Both the position numbers and the translations under genes were made by a program. This document shows, piece after piece, positions 45,392 through 53,851 of a DNA stretch of 64,000 bases (its first letter is position 1; each line of letters starts with the position of its first letter). The notes beneath the pieces are model-generated. The model had not been told where the DNA came from. It saw nothing but the letters and a program-made list of their open reading frames with translations, and ran no database searches. Origin of the DNA: Haloarchaeobius sp. FL176 (GTDB lineage: Archaea; Halobacteriota; Halobacteria; Halobacteriales; Natrialbaceae); NCBI RefSeq assembly GCF_024609245.1, contig NZ_JANJYH010000014.1, forward strand, positions 1-64,000, written 5' to 3'.

Positions 45392-45517
45392 ATTAGTCTT
45401 TGTCACTTACAGGTTCCTCGGTCAGTGTACACCCTGTACTGAGCGTTCAGCCTATTCGCCACACGACGCGAAACGAGGATGCACAAACTACTCTCTGACA
45501 TTCTCAGTCCGGCGCTG

Positions 45518-45550
45518 TTTTTTCGTCGCCTCAGCAGGAGCGGAGGCGAC
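45518..45550 (+). promoter_or_regulatory. TATA-like T-run plus core dyad, copy 11
   Basis: TTTTTT (45518-45523), GTCGCCTC (45525-45532), loop AGCAGGAGCG, GAGGCGAC (45543-45550), perfect 8-bp stem. GTG 45556 is only 5 nt away, so the 3' arm would also serve as Shine-Dalgarno if transcribed. Confidence 0.55.
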
Positions 45551-45555
45551 ACTCA

Positions 45556-45777
45556 GTGAGCAACTCCTCAGAGCAATCCACGGAATCGAGCGGCCTATCA
45601 CCGGAACAGCGTCTCGAACCATCGAATACGGGACTTCTCAACGCCGGCATCGTGACGATTCACGACATGGAGACGCTGCGGGCCTGCGTTGCCTACGAGA
45701 ACACCCACCAGAATCGGGTCCAGATTCTCCGGCGTCTCGAACACAGAGCCAGCGAACTCCGCAAAGAAGAGGGCTGA
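45556..45777 (+). CDS. Small protein with GTG start, unknown
   Basis: 73 aa from GTG 45556. A Ser/Glu-rich start is followed by GLLNAGIVTIHDMETLRACVAYENTHQNRVQILRRLEHRA, two helices in the style of small DNA- or protein-binding modules. It sits in the string of dyad-promoted genes. No family recognised. Confidence 0.65.
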   Translation: MSNSSEQSTESSGLSPEQRLEPSNTGLLNAGIVTIHDMETLRACVAYENTHQNRVQILRRLEHRASELRKEEG

Positions 45778-45794
45778 GACAACGCTCGTGGAAG

Positions 45795-45824
45795 TTTTTC
45801 GGAGCCTCCAGTGGGTGGAGGCTC
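45795..45824 (+). promoter_or_regulatory. TATA-like T-run plus core dyad, copy 12
   Basis: TTTTT (45795-45799), GAGCCTCC (45802-45809), loop AGTGGGT, GGAGGCTC (45817-45824), perfect 8-bp stem. GGAGG in the 3' arm lies 10 nt before ATG 45832. Confidence 0.6.
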
Positions 45825-45831
45825 AATTCAC

Positions 45832-46131
45832 ATGAGCAATCGACCGGAAATCGAGATTCAACAGCAGACCGCCTTCGGAGACGATGGCCAGCTCGAAGTG
45901 ACCGAGACGAGCGTCGAAACCTCCCTCGAGGACTTCGGTGCGGACGTGGACCATCGCGACCGTGATTCACGGCTCGATCGGCCCGAGGCGAGTGAGTTCG
46001 GCGTCGACGACCGTCCGGAGGTAGAACAATCGTCCGAGAGTGATCAGTCGAACCTCTTCGCCGATACTACCGAGGATCAGCAGACGCTCGCCGGCGACGA
46101 TGCATCCGATCGCTGTCTCTTCGAGGAGTAA
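45832..46131 (+). CDS. Small very acidic protein, unknown
   Basis: 99 aa with about one third Asp/Glu and few hydrophobics, so probably unstructured in part. The end (DRCLFEE) resembles a short linear tail. It might be a DNA mimic or adaptor; nothing in the sequence proves a role. A hairpin with CCAGT/ACTGG and outer CCAAC/GTTGG arms follows the stop codon. Confidence 0.6.
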   Translation: MSNRPEIEIQQQTAFGDDGQLEVTETSVETSLEDFGADVDHRDRDSRLDRPEASEFGVDDRPEVEQSSESDQSNLFADTTEDQQTLAGDDASDRCLFEE

Positions 46132-46164
46132 CCAACAACCAGTTCGTTCGACTGGCTGTGTTGG
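46132..46164 (+). terminator. 3' hairpin after the acidic-protein gene
   Basis: CCAAC and CCAGT pair with ACTGG and GTTGG just past the stop codon. The outer arm resembles the TTAACCAAC/GTTGGTTAA hairpin after the gene ending at 48266. There is no T-tract. Confidence 0.35.
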
Positions 46165-46261
46165 GTAAGTGATGGTGAGAAGCGAGATATCGACTCGCGA
46201 GACTAGTCAATCCCCGAATCAAGCGACTGCGAGCCTCCCGAACGCGGGGGCATCAGTACCC

Positions 46262-46627
46262 ATGCCACGAATTACAAATTGGACGCGTGAGAGCCGTACC
46301 CCGAAGCTAGCGTATCGCAACACAGAGACCAACGCGCACGCGGTGTTTCACCGAGCGCCGGACTCGTATATCCACAAGTGGCGTGCCGCGATCCTCGTCG
46401 ACGGCTACCCGGTGTGGTCGCGCGGATTCGAGACGAAAGAAGCTACCTCGCTTCGCGATGAACTCCGAAAGCGACCCCACCCTGAGTTACCTTGTCCAGA
46501 GTGTCTAATCGACGACGTCGTCGTCGGCCAGAAGAGTGCTGACGGCGCGAAAGTCCAACGGTGGTTCGAATGTCGAGAGTGCGGCTACGAAAGCCGGTCA
46601 GCAATCATCTACGGCCCTGAACGCTGA
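46262..46627 (+). CDS. DUF7568-like zinc-ribbon protein
   Basis: 121 aa from ATG 46262 (MPRITNWTRESRTPKLAYRN); the frame is open to 46169 but the upstream part is low-complexity. A beta-rich N-terminal domain (AVFHRAPDSYIHKWRAAILV) is followed by a zinc ribbon CPEC...CREC. I associate this layout with haloarchaeal DUF7568; the function is unknown, though the ribbon suggests nucleic-acid or protein contact. Confidence 0.7.
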   Translation: MPRITNWTRESRTPKLAYRNTETNAHAVFHRAPDSYIHKWRAAILVDGYPVWSRGFETKEATSLRDELRKRPHPELPCPECLIDDVVVGQKSADGAKVQRWFECRECGYESRSAIIYGPER

Positions 46628-46785
46628 ACGAGAGTTCGGAAGGACACGTGCTCGTTAGCGGAAGGTGTCATAGAATAGTCCCTCCAAGATGAATTTCGGG
46701 ATGATGCCGATGCCGTTCGCTGTGAGGAAGTCGGCGACGTGTGCAGAGAGGCTGTCGCACCAGCGCCAGAGGAAGGCGAATCTGA
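46628..46785 (-). other. Possible gene remnant beside the SDR gene
   Basis: On the minus strand a frame from about 46785 to the stop at 46655-46657 reads FAFLWRWCDSLSAHVADFL followed by a hydrophobic GIGIIPKFILEGLFYD end. It looks like the C-terminus of a lost protein, perhaps a membrane protein or transposase. No start is present. Confidence 0.35.
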
Positions 46786-47406
46786 TCAAACGGTTTCGAG
46801 CGCGCTCTCGATTGGTTCGTCGCCTTCGATCATCTCGAAGGTCTTCCCGTAGGTGTTCTCCGTGTCGAGTGCGGTACCGAGCGTGCGGGCAACGTCGGCG
46901 CGGGTGACTTGGCCGCGTTCGACCCGACGGGCTGCCTCGATCCGCCCGGTTGCGGACTCGTTGGTCAACTCCCCTGGTCGGACGATCGTCTCCGTGAGTT
47001 CGCTTGCTTGGAGATGCTCATCAGCCGCCAGTTTGGCTTCGAGGTACGGCCGAAGCGCGTCGGGACTCTCCTCAGGGTTGTCGGCATTGATCGCACTGAG
47101 CATGACAAAGCGCGGGACACCGTGCTCTTCGGCTTCGTCGATTAGCCTGATTGCACCGTCTCGATCGACGCCTTCGACGTCCTCGCCACCAGACCCCGCC
47201 GCGAAGATGATCGCGTCGCTTCCGTCGACGGCGGTGGATACGTCCTCGGTGAGGTCCGCGACGACCACCTCGACGCCGAAGGCCTCCATCTCCGAGACCT
47301 GTGACTCCTCACGCACCATCGCTTGGACTGTGTGATCGCGTTCGCTCAGCACCTCAGTGATATGCTGGCCGACCCCGCCGTGTGATCCTGCGATGAGTAC
47401 GTTCAT
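46786..47406 (-). CDS. NAD(P)-binding atypical SDR (NmrA/YwnB-like)
   Basis: 206 aa from ATG 47406. The nucleotide-binding start MNVLIAGSHGGVGQHI has the Gly-x-x-Gly-x-x-Gly motif of atypical short-chain dehydrogenases. ADLTEDVSTAVDGSDAIIFAAGSGG and the conserved MLSAINADNPEE block follow. The catalytic Tyr-x3-Lys is represented by YLEAKLAAD. Such proteins are often redox sensors or isomerases rather than dehydrogenases. It interrupts the plus-strand gene string and is probably unrelated to it. Confidence 0.85.
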   Translation of the reverse strand: MNVLIAGSHGGVGQHITEVLSERDHTVQAMVREESQVSEMEAFGVEVVVADLTEDVSTAVDGSDAIIFAAGSGGEDVEGVDRDGAIRLIDEAEEHGVPRFVMLSAINADNPEESPDALRPYLEAKLAADEHLQASELTETIVRPGELTNESATGRIEAARRVERGQVTRADVARTLGTALDTENTYGKTFEMIEGDEPIESALETV

Positions 47407-47512
47407 GGCGTCGTAACGGACGTGCGATAGCGCCAAAAGAATTCGTACTCGGGGAAGCTCCTGATCCGGTAGAGCGGTCATCAGAGACCACCACCGGCCC
47501 TTCACGAGGTAG

Positions 47513-47542
47513 TTTTTGAGCGCCCGAGAGGGGCGCGGGCGC
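47513..47542 (+). promoter_or_regulatory. TATA-like T-run plus core dyad, copy 13
   Basis: TTTTT (47513-47517), GCGCCC (47520-47525), loop, GGGCGC (47537-47542; an alternative GGGCGC at 47531-47536). A later CCCCC and GAGGTG (possible Shine-Dalgarno) precede ATG 47572. Confidence 0.5.
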
Positions 47543-47571
47543 AGGCGAATGTGCCCCCAGAGGTGACCAGA

Positions 47572-47991
47572 ATGGACGATACAACCCAGACGATAGCGTA
47601 CCGGCTGACGATCACCGTCGACGGCGTCGAGCTACCCGTCGATGAGGAAATGCGCCATGCACTCCTGGACGATCTTCGCGTAGCAGTCCGTGACCGAATC
47701 GGGGAGCGCCACGGCGTCGAAGTGGACCAGGACGACATCACCATCGCGACGGGGTATCGCTACGCGCAGGTGCCAGCAGAGTGTCCGCTCTGCAGCGAGC
47801 GTCTCGATCTCCTGAGTGTCCATCTGAACAACGAGAACGGCGCGTACGCGAGCGCGAAGTGTTCCGATGAAGACTGCGAGTGGAGCGGCGACGCCGTCTA
47901 TCGAATCATCGACCTCGAAGGCGGCGAGAGCAACGCCATCGAGAGCAGCGTCCTGACCGGCGATATCACGCCGAGCTACGACCCTTACTGA
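47572..47991 (+). CDS. Zinc-ribbon protein, unknown
   Basis: 139 aa from ATG 47572. A ferredoxin-like strand-helix start (IAYRLTITVDGVELPVDEEM) precedes a ribbon CPLC...CSDEDC, then an acidic tail. It overlaps the next small zinc protein at TGATG (47989-47993), so the two are translated together and may work as a pair. Confidence 0.7.
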   Translation: MDDTTQTIAYRLTITVDGVELPVDEEMRHALLDDLRVAVRDRIGERHGVEVDQDDITIATGYRYAQVPAECPLCSERLDLLSVHLNNENGAYASAKCSDEDCEWSGDAVYRIIDLEGGESNAIESSVLTGDITPSYDPY

Positions 47992-48266
47992 TGAATTCAA
48001 TGGAAGACACGCCCACATTCACGCGTATCGAACCGATCTGCCCTCGCGACGGCTGCGACTCGCAGCTTGGTATTGGGAAACCCGTCTATGCAGGCGAGCA
48101 GACCGACATCGCCTACGCCGACGTCTGGTGTCAGAACGAGGCGTGTTCGTTCACTGCCTGCGCGCAGTTCGCACTCGTCGATCTTCTTCACGAAGAGGCG
48201 GACTCAGAGACGAGTCTCGTCCACGCCGGAGAGATCGACCCACTCGAGGCTCGATACCACCGGTGA
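47991..48266 (+). CDS. Small zinc-ribbon protein coupled to the preceding gene
   Basis: 91 aa from ATG 47991 (or 48000). CPRDGCDSQL and CQNEACSF form a four-Cys ribbon; the rest is acidic (VDLLHEEADSETSLV). It shares the CxxxxC-type spacing with its neighbour, which suggests descent from one module. Function unknown. A 9-bp hairpin follows the stop. Confidence 0.7.
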   Translation: MNSMEDTPTFTRIEPICPRDGCDSQLGIGKPVYAGEQTDIAYADVWCQNEACSFTACAQFALVDLLHEEADSETSLVHAGEIDPLEARYHR

Positions 48267-48267
48267 G

Positions 48268-48309
48268 TTAACCAACATCAGGAGCGGTAAAGCTGCTGTT
48301 GTTGGTTAA
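48268..48309 (+). terminator. 9-bp 3' hairpin after the zinc-ribbon pair
   Basis: TTAACCAAC (48268-48276) pairs with GTTGGTTAA (48301-48309) around a 24-nt loop, starting 2 nt past the stop codon and ending 22 nt before the next dyad promoter. Confidence 0.45.
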
Positions 48310-48330
48310 TAGTGGCGTCCGCTGGTGGTA

Positions 48331-48362
48331 TTTTCTCGCCCCGAGAGCGGGCGCGGGGCGAG
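48331..48362 (+). promoter_or_regulatory. TATA-like box plus core dyad, copy 14
   Basis: TATTTT, CTCGCCCC (48335-48342), loop GAGAGCGGGCGC, GGGGCGAG (48355-48362), perfect 8-bp stem. ATG 48391 follows 28 nt on. Confidence 0.6.
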
Positions 48363-48390
48363 TACTCCCGCGTCTTCTGGGTGATTCGAG

Positions 48391-48994
48391 ATGGCGCTTT
48401 CAGCACGTCCGACCAGCAGCATCGCGACTGAAATTACGGCAGCCCGGCAGGCCGACCACGTAGCATTCCTTCACCGCGTTCCCTTCGCGCTTGACGCATT
48501 CCGACTCGGGTTTCTCACGGGTTTTCGCGAGGACTGTACCTACCAACAGCACCAGTACACAAACTTGGAGTTACCAGTCGGGATGCTGGATAACGACTTT
48601 CGCAATCCTGACCTTGATCGGTACGTCGAGCGTTTCTTCGAGTACGAACCACAGGTCGGCGTGATCGGTGACGCCTACGACGTCGACGAGGTCAACGAAT
48701 ACGTTGCTGCCGCTCGCGAGATTCAGGGAAGCTATCCAGCGGCTGACCTCGTGATCGTCCCGAAGTGCCGTGCGGCGATTCACGCGATCCCTGATGACCT
48801 CGTCGTCGGCTACTCGCGCGGCTACGCTGATCGACTCGCCCACGAGTTCTCCGACCCTGTGGACTGGCGCGGGCGGCGAGTGGGTCAACGAGGAAGTCGT
48901 CGTCGACGAGGGACTGGTGACCAGCCGCAAGCCCGACGACATCCCCGCCTTCTGTGATAAAATCATCGAGGAGTTCGAGGAAGGTCGCCACTAA
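48391..48994 (+). pseudogene. Chimera: DUF6610-like gene fused to a DJ-1/PfpI 3' end in another frame
   Basis: From ATG 48391 the frame reads like the DUF6610 family to [14 protein letters not shown] near 48884, then becomes Arg-rich nonsense to 48957. In the +1 shifted frame the sequence from about 48867 reads [20 protein letters not shown] and [17 protein letters not shown] to 48994, the typical C-terminus of DJ-1/PfpI proteins. Both families claim the short stretch around 48866-48884, so the 3' end of one gene was replaced by the 3' end of the other. The encoded protein lacks its native C-terminus and is probably inactive. Confidence 0.75.
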
Positions 48995-49091
48995 CGGCGC
49001 GGTAGCGCGAAAGGGTCCATCGCCACGTCCGGCGTTCGTGAACGAGATGTGAGATTCGTCTTTGCTGCTTCTGTCTGTCCAATTTCAGATG

Positions 49092-49397
49092 TTAGGGGAG
49101 TTTGGCCTCCAGTACGTCGACTTCTTCTATCTCCGGCGGTTCTGCGAACAGCTCGTCCGCGTTTTCCTCCAAGGCAGCAGCGATTTCGCCCGAGAGATGC
49201 GCTTCCCGACCGGATTCATCCGGAAAGGTGTCGAAGATGCCGAACGTCGAATCGTCCATGCGGAGCGCGAACCACGTGGTGGTGTCCGGTTCTTCCTCGG
49301 CCATCGGCAGTGCCGAACGGAGGAATTCCTCGACATCGGATTCTTTGCCGGACTGTGCTTGGAGTCGAACGAGGAGGGCGACGTTTGCGTCGGTCAT
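49092..49397 (-). CDS. Antibiotic-biosynthesis-monooxygenase-like (ABM) protein
   Basis: 101 aa from ATG 49397 (MTDANVALLVRLQAQSG). The single ferredoxin-like ABM fold is shown by ALLVRLQAQSGKESDVEEFL, TTWFALRMDDSTFGIFDTFPDE and the following helix AAALEENADELF. Relatives (YgiN-type) act as cofactor-free quinol monooxygenases or heme-degrading enzymes, usually as dimers. Complete but isolated; substrate unknown. Confidence 0.8.
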   Translation of the reverse strand: MTDANVALLVRLQAQSGKESDVEEFLRSALPMAEEEPDTTTWFALRMDDSTFGIFDTFPDESGREAHLSGEIAAALEENADELFAEPPEIEEVDVLEAKLP

Positions 49398-49451
49398 ACC
49401 CAGTCCGTAGGTAGGTGCGCAACTCACATAACTATTTATGCTAGACGCTCA

Positions 49452-50888
49452 GGTGCTGAGGAGTACTCGGGTGAAACGCAGAGCCTTACCCGCTGCTTCC
49501 TCCTTCCGATTCTTACGCCGCCTGAGTTACGTGATCTTCTTTCCGGGGCGGTAGCGGCTGTGTCGAGGACTCACCCAACACCTGCTCAAAGCTAAATGAG
49601 CCGTGGCGGTGAGCGAAGCTCTCCGCCGGCTCGCCGTTTGTGAACGTCGACATCGATTCACGCAGCGCCAACAACGATGTACGCGCGCGTGCCGCATGGC
49701 ACCGCGCGTACGGGACTCCAAGGCCGTATTTCAGCCGCCAGTTCCCCCCTTCGATTGCATTCGTACTCACTGGCCCATTGAACTCTTCTTCGTCCTCGTC
49801 CCAGAACGATGGGTGCTCCTCACGGAGTGTCGCCACTATCTCCTCGTACGCAGTCTCGTACTCGTCTTCGAGATACTCCCGCAACTCCTCTAACTCGCCC
49901 GCCTCGTGCAGTTCGGACACGCGCTCGTCGCTGCGAGCGCGTGTCCGGAGCTTGTGGACGAGACACTTCACCCGATCCGGCAAGATGTCGTTGTAGCAGT
50001 CGTTGTCGTCGGTGAGCCAATAATCCACACCCAAGAGCGGGAAGACGAGCGCGAGCGCCAGCGCTCGCGCGAAGGCGGTGTTCCGACACTGGAGTCCGGC
50101 GAAACAACCCAGCTGAGTCAGATAGGAACATCCGACAGTGAACCCTTCCGGCCACTTCTTCGGGTTTTCTCCCTCCTGTTTCCGGCGCATATTTTCCTCG
50201 TAGAGGTCTTTCTTTGCGCCCTTCTTCGCCGGATAGGTCTCGTCGGCGACCCCGACGAGACCGTCGATGTCCTCGGCAGCGAGTTCGTCGGCGAACTCGG
50301 TTTTGAGTTCGTCAACGGTGCTGACACCGAACAACAGCGAGAGGAAGTTCATCGAGAGGATGCAGCCGGCAATCGTGACGCTGTGCTGCTCGGCGACTTC
50401 GTCGCCGAACAGCTCGGCATAGCGTTGGATCGTATCGCGGTCAACCTGGAGACCGTACTGATTCTGAAGAATCCGTTCGCACGCGTGGAACGGATTCTTC
50501 GCCGCATGGAACAGGCAGAGATCAACGACTGGTTTGGCGTATTCACAGTCCTCGTAGAACAGCTCCCCGATATCGCCATCGTAGGAATGTCTGCACTCGG
50601 AGCACTGATACCGCTGAATCTCGACAGTGATCTCGTCGAAGCCATCCTCGGTGATGAGGATGGCGAAGAGCCGATCCGTTCGGTAGCCGTTCTTCCAGAC
50701 CGTGGTTTCACCGCACTTCGGACAGGGCCGCGGGTCTCCGACCCGCTGGCCCTGAAACCCGCGAAACCAACTCTGAAACGCATGAATTAGACCGAGTGGT
50801 ACGAGGCTGTTCAGCGTCTTTTCTTCGGTTTCGTGCATGAGTAGTGGCCAGTAAGAGAGGGTGGTATTTCACTCCCGTTGCAGACACC
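49452..50888 (-). mobile_element. ISNCY-type (ISH7-like) insertion sequence, ends approximate
   Basis: About 1.44 kb around the 441-aa transposase. Both ends begin GGTG and share GGGTGAAA / GGAGTGAAA further in (left 49452 on, right complement ending near 50888), an imperfect inverted repeat. I could not identify a target duplication. The right end abuts the IS6-type element. Confidence 0.6.
49513..50838 (-). CDS. ISNCY/ISH7-like transposase
   Basis: 441 aa. An N-terminal zinc-binding region (CPKCGETTVWKNGYRTDR, then CSECRHSY) is followed by a DDE catalytic domain with GVADETYPAK (Asp), DYWLTDDNDCYND (Asp) and NAIEGGNWRLK (Glu). Long hairpins inside the gene include 49914-49947 (14 bp) and 50049-50070 (10 bp). 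The family assignment rests on the zinc-ribbon plus DDE layout and size. Confidence 0.85.
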   Translation of the reverse strand: MHETEEKTLNSLVPLGLIHAFQSWFRGFQGQRVGDPRPCPKCGETTVWKNGYRTDRLFAILITEDGFDEITVEIQRYQCSECRHSYDGDIGELFYEDCEYAKPVVDLCLFHAAKNPFHACERILQNQYGLQVDRDTIQRYAELFGDEVAEQHSVTIAGCILSMNFLSLLFGVSTVDELKTEFADELAAEDIDGLVGVADETYPAKKGAKKDLYEENMRRKQEGENPKKWPEGFTVGCSYLTQLGCFAGLQCRNTAFARALALALVFPLLGVDYWLTDDNDCYNDILPDRVKCLVHKLRTRARSDERVSELHEAGELEELREYLEDEYETAYEEIVATLREEHPSFWDEDEEEFNGPVSTNAIEGGNWRLKYGLGVPYARCHAARARTSLLALRESMSTFTNGEPAESFAHRHGSFSFEQVLGESSTQPLPPRKEDHVTQAA

Positions 50889-50900
50889 ACCCAGAAGGAT

Positions 50901-51597
50901 CATCGTGTTTAGTTTAGCGAGTTCCACCAGACGGCGAAGGCCTGGAGCCACGTTTCTGCGGTTACTGGATCGACGTGACTGAAACTATTACTAAACGATG
51001 AGGTTCTACGTTTTACCTCTCTAAAAACACGTTCGACAGCGTTCCGATTTCCATGTCGAACGGGCTGAAATCGGAGTCCGAATCGACGCAACGCAGCCGC
51101 CAGATGTTTCGCGTAATCGACGAGAAACACGGCGTCCTCGACGTCGTGTTTCTCGCGCAGCTCTCGCAGAAATCGTTCAGTCAACGCCGTTGTCGTCGTC
51201 GTAAACAGCCGCAGATGCAGAAATTCGTTCGTTTCGGGATCGACCGCGGCATACAGCCAGAACTGCTGGCCGTTGATGCGGATCACCGTCTCGTCGAGTG
51301 CAACCTGATCCGGACTCGCGTCGCTGGCGGGCTGTAGACCGGCTTTCTGCACCCAGTCGTGAACGGCCTTTCGTGACCGGTTGACACCGAATTTCTCAAG
51401 TTCTGAGATGGTATTCGAAAGCGATAATCCTGCGAGATGCAGCCGAATACCCAGCGCCATGAGCCGGCGCGGTGTCCGCTCGCGCTCCACAAACGACAAG
51501 TCGACCCAGTCGTTACAACCGCTGAGGCGGGCGATTTTCGCCATAGAACAGCTGAAAATTCTCCCGCCTCACTCTTCATCCTTAACTAAACACGACC
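50901..51597 (-). mobile_element. IS6-type insertion sequence with 8-bp target duplication
   Basis: 697 bp. The ends share TCGTGTTTAGTT (left 50903 on; right complement up to 51595). AGAAGGAT flanks it at 50893-50900 and 51598-51605, a perfect 8-bp duplication as expected for haloarchaeal IS6 elements. The end core CGTGTTTAG recurs in the nested MITEs at 4560-5039. Confidence 0.85.
50909..51544 (-). CDS. IS6-family transposase
   Basis: 211 aa. A short N-terminal HTH (LSNTISELEKFGVNRSRKAVHDWVQKAG) precedes the DDE domain: VALDETVIRINGQQFWLYAAVD, VFLVDYAKHL and RNAVERVFREVKRRT. The second Asp sits in a VDYA context. It contains an 11-bp hairpin (51121-51131 with 51145-51155). Confidence 0.92.
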   Translation of the reverse strand: MAKIARLSGCNDWVDLSFVERERTPRRLMALGIRLHLAGLSLSNTISELEKFGVNRSRKAVHDWVQKAGLQPASDASPDQVALDETVIRINGQQFWLYAAVDPETNEFLHLRLFTTTTTALTERFLRELREKHDVEDAVFLVDYAKHLAAALRRFGLRFQPVRHGNRNAVERVFREVKRRTSSFSNSFSHVDPVTAETWLQAFAVWWNSLN

Positions 51598-51728
51598 AGA
51601 AGGATACACCAAAGACCTTTATACTTTTACGAAAGCGACTTTGGAGACACCCATACTGAATGGAAATTGCTAATAGAGTTATTTTACCTTGGCAAAGGTA
51701 TACCTTTCAAGACGCGTTAATGTCACAT

Positions 51729-52256
51729 ATGAAGCGGCGTCAGACGATTGCTGGCACTATTGCAACAATCGCCTCACTTGGAGGTTGTGTTTTTTTGAAT
51801 AGTGAAAACTATCCAGATATACCAGACGGAGCAAGTCCGATCGATTATTCAGTTCATAGAATTGTACCCGGAGAAAGAATTCTGGACCGAACGGCGGGAT
51901 CAAAAATCGGCGCGATAGTCACTGAATCCGATTCTGATATATTCACGGAGGGCTGGATGAACTCTTCCGACCGTGATTTTATCAATTCCACAGATTTTAG
52001 CTCTTCGATAATTATTGCTGTCCAATTAATTACATCTGAAGAATCAAGCGGTCTCAATATTGTGGAAGTCGTTGCAGAGAATGACACTACCATACACTCG
52101 TATAGTGAAGTGTCAAACCCGTCTGGTAATGACGACGCCTTCCCAAGTGGTATCTTGATGCGTGTATCAACTAACGAACTCGAAAAAGTTCAGACTTTGA
52201 ACCACACGCACAGGGGCGGAAATACTGACGCAGACCTTACTACCGAGATCGGATAG
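51729..52256 (+). CDS. AT-rich lipoprotein, unknown
   Basis: 175 aa from ATG 51729 (MKRRQTIAGTIATIASLGGC), a basic-hydrophobic signal with lipobox LGGC; the frame is open to 51660 but that part is not signal-like. The mature domain is Ser- and Ile-rich with few motifs. GC content is well below that of the next gene, which begins 18 nt later and also encodes a lipoprotein. Confidence 0.7.
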   Translation: MKRRQTIAGTIATIASLGGCVFLNSENYPDIPDGASPIDYSVHRIVPGERILDRTAGSKIGAIVTESDSDIFTEGWMNSSDRDFINSTDFSSSIIIAVQLITSEESSGLNIVEVVAENDTTIHSYSEVSNPSGNDDAFPSGILMRVSTNELEKVQTLNHTHRGGNTDADLTTEIG

Positions 52257-52274
52257 AACTCTGCGGGTATTAAG

Positions 52275-53498
52275 ATGCGTAGACGCAGCCTCCTTCAAAT
52301 TGCCGCGGCAACCGTCCCCGCTACCTCCGCCGGCTGCCTCGCCATGCTCGGGTCCAGCGAAACGTCGGGTTCTGGTGAAGCGTCCGAACCTGACGAATCG
52401 CCGGAACTAGACGGTTGGCCGATGGTCGGCGGTGGCCCAGCCCTCCAGAACAGTCGAAAGTCATTCGAAGCGAATGCCACCGAAGCACCGACCCGTAGGC
52501 TCTGGGAGAAGAAGGATTCCGCATTCACACCCGCAAGCGACGGTGAATCACTGTATTTCGCCCGCTCATATGATTCCGTACTCACGCGAATCGACCCTAC
52601 CGACGGAACGGAGACGTGGAACACGGACCTGAATATCGGAGGGGCAGAGTTTCCACCGGCGATACACGACGGGACAGCGTTCGTCCCAGGCTTCGGGGGT
52701 GTCGTCGCGGTCGAGACGGACTCGGGTGAGGTCGCGTGGTCGACTGACGAGGTACTATCGGCGTCGGCTCCCCCGACCGTCGCCGACGGGTCGTTGTATG
52801 TCGTCTCCGGCGCAGAGCCCGACAGCCCGGCCGGTGTTGTCTCGCTATCGACCGACGACGGCTCCGTGGAGTGGACCGCACCGGGCGACTTCCGTGGCCC
52901 TGCTGCGGTCGACGATGGGACACTCGTCGTGCGGGCGGAGGAGCATGGTGGGGCGGCTATCGATGCCGAAAGCGGTGACGTTCTCTGGGAGTCGAGCGAG
53001 CATCTGTTCGACACACCGCTGTCAGTCGCCGACGGGTATGCGGTCGGGGTCACGGACCGGGATGGTGCCAGCGATACAATCGGCCGTGCTCTCGTCCGAC
53101 TCGACCTCGAGACCGGGGAGACGCGCTGGACCCGGGACGTCGACGCCAGGTATCCACCGGGCGTTGCCATCGCAGGGGACGAGGTGTTCGTTCACGACAC
53201 CGACCGTATCACGGGCTACGAGCTCGACGACGCGACCGTCACGACTGAGATCCGGTACCCGGGAGCCGCTGGACCGTTGGTGGTGGCGGACGATGGGTTC
53301 CTCCTCGGAACGTGGGACGGGGAGGCCGCCCGGGTCGACCGCGACGGCACTCAGCGGTGGGTGATGACCGTCAGGAGAGTCAGGAGAGAGGACATGGTGC
53401 AACACGCCGTATACTCCCTACTCCACGACGGATCGCGGCCGGTCGTCACGAGCTACGGCGGCGACGTGTACGTGCCCGAAGCCCCGGCTACGGAGTGA
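52275..53498 (+). CDS. PQQ-like beta-propeller lipoprotein
   Basis: 407 aa. Signal MRRRSLLQIAAATVPATSAG with a lipobox-like SAGC, then an acidic linker (about 30-50). Repeated blades with the Asp-Gly-Thr and Gly-x-x-x-Trp pattern follow (IDPTDGTETWNTDL, VETDSGEVAWSTDEV, LSTDDGSVEWTAPG, IDAESGDVLWESSE, LDLETGETRWTRDV). This is the PQQ-binding-like propeller seen in BamB and halobacterial surface proteins, used for binding rather than catalysis here. Anchored outside the cell. Confidence 0.85.
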   Translation: MRRRSLLQIAAATVPATSAGCLAMLGSSETSGSGEASEPDESPELDGWPMVGGGPALQNSRKSFEANATEAPTRRLWEKKDSAFTPASDGESLYFARSYDSVLTRIDPTDGTETWNTDLNIGGAEFPPAIHDGTAFVPGFGGVVAVETDSGEVAWSTDEVLSASAPPTVADGSLYVVSGAEPDSPAGVVSLSTDDGSVEWTAPGDFRGPAAVDDGTLVVRAEEHGGAAIDAESGDVLWESSEHLFDTPLSVADGYAVGVTDRDGASDTIGRALVRLDLETGETRWTRDVDARYPPGVAIAGDEVFVHDTDRITGYELDDATVTTEIRYPGAAGPLVVADDGFLLGTWDGEAARVDRDGTQRWVMTVRRVRREDMVQHAVYSLLHDGSRPVVTSYGGDVYVPEAPATE

Positions 53499-53590
53499 TT
53501 TGCAGCCTGTGTTCGTTTGTTAGTAGCTGAGTGAGTACATAGTCCGTCAGAGTCCGTATCCCGCGACACAACTGCGCTCCTTAACCTTCC

Positions 53591-53655
53591 AGTGCTTGCG
53601 GGGCGGGGGGGTGTCGAAACGGCCTTGCTCTTTCTGAGTCCACCAGGGCTGTGGA
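53591..53655. repeat. Direct repeat left of the second toxin-antitoxin module
   Basis: AGTGCTTGCGGGG through CTTTCTGAGTCCACCAGGG resembles 54986-55050 (GTGCTTGCGGGG ... CTTTCTAAGTCCACCAGGG) with scattered changes, same orientation. The pair brackets the genes at 53852-54875. The remaining gap 53499-53851 shows no gene. Confidence 0.55.
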
Positions 53656-53851
53656 TGGGTCGGCGAGCAACGTGGCGGAAGACTGGTGTCTCTTTCCGGC
53701 ACGCACCGCTCGCCGCGTGCCGCCCTCCGCGTCGTTCTCACCGTGGGAAAAGACATCCCTCGGTACGTTTGGTCTTCCAGTCGCTGTCCAATGATGGTCC
53801 CACTGCGAATACGTCGATACATCTAATACATCCGAAGACAAAAGAATACAT

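Noticed and set aside
46664-46688. TGTCATAGAA resembling the end of the 57711 insertion sequence
   Set aside because: The match is about 10 bases, and a protein-like minus-strand frame runs straight through it, so I do not call an IS relic.
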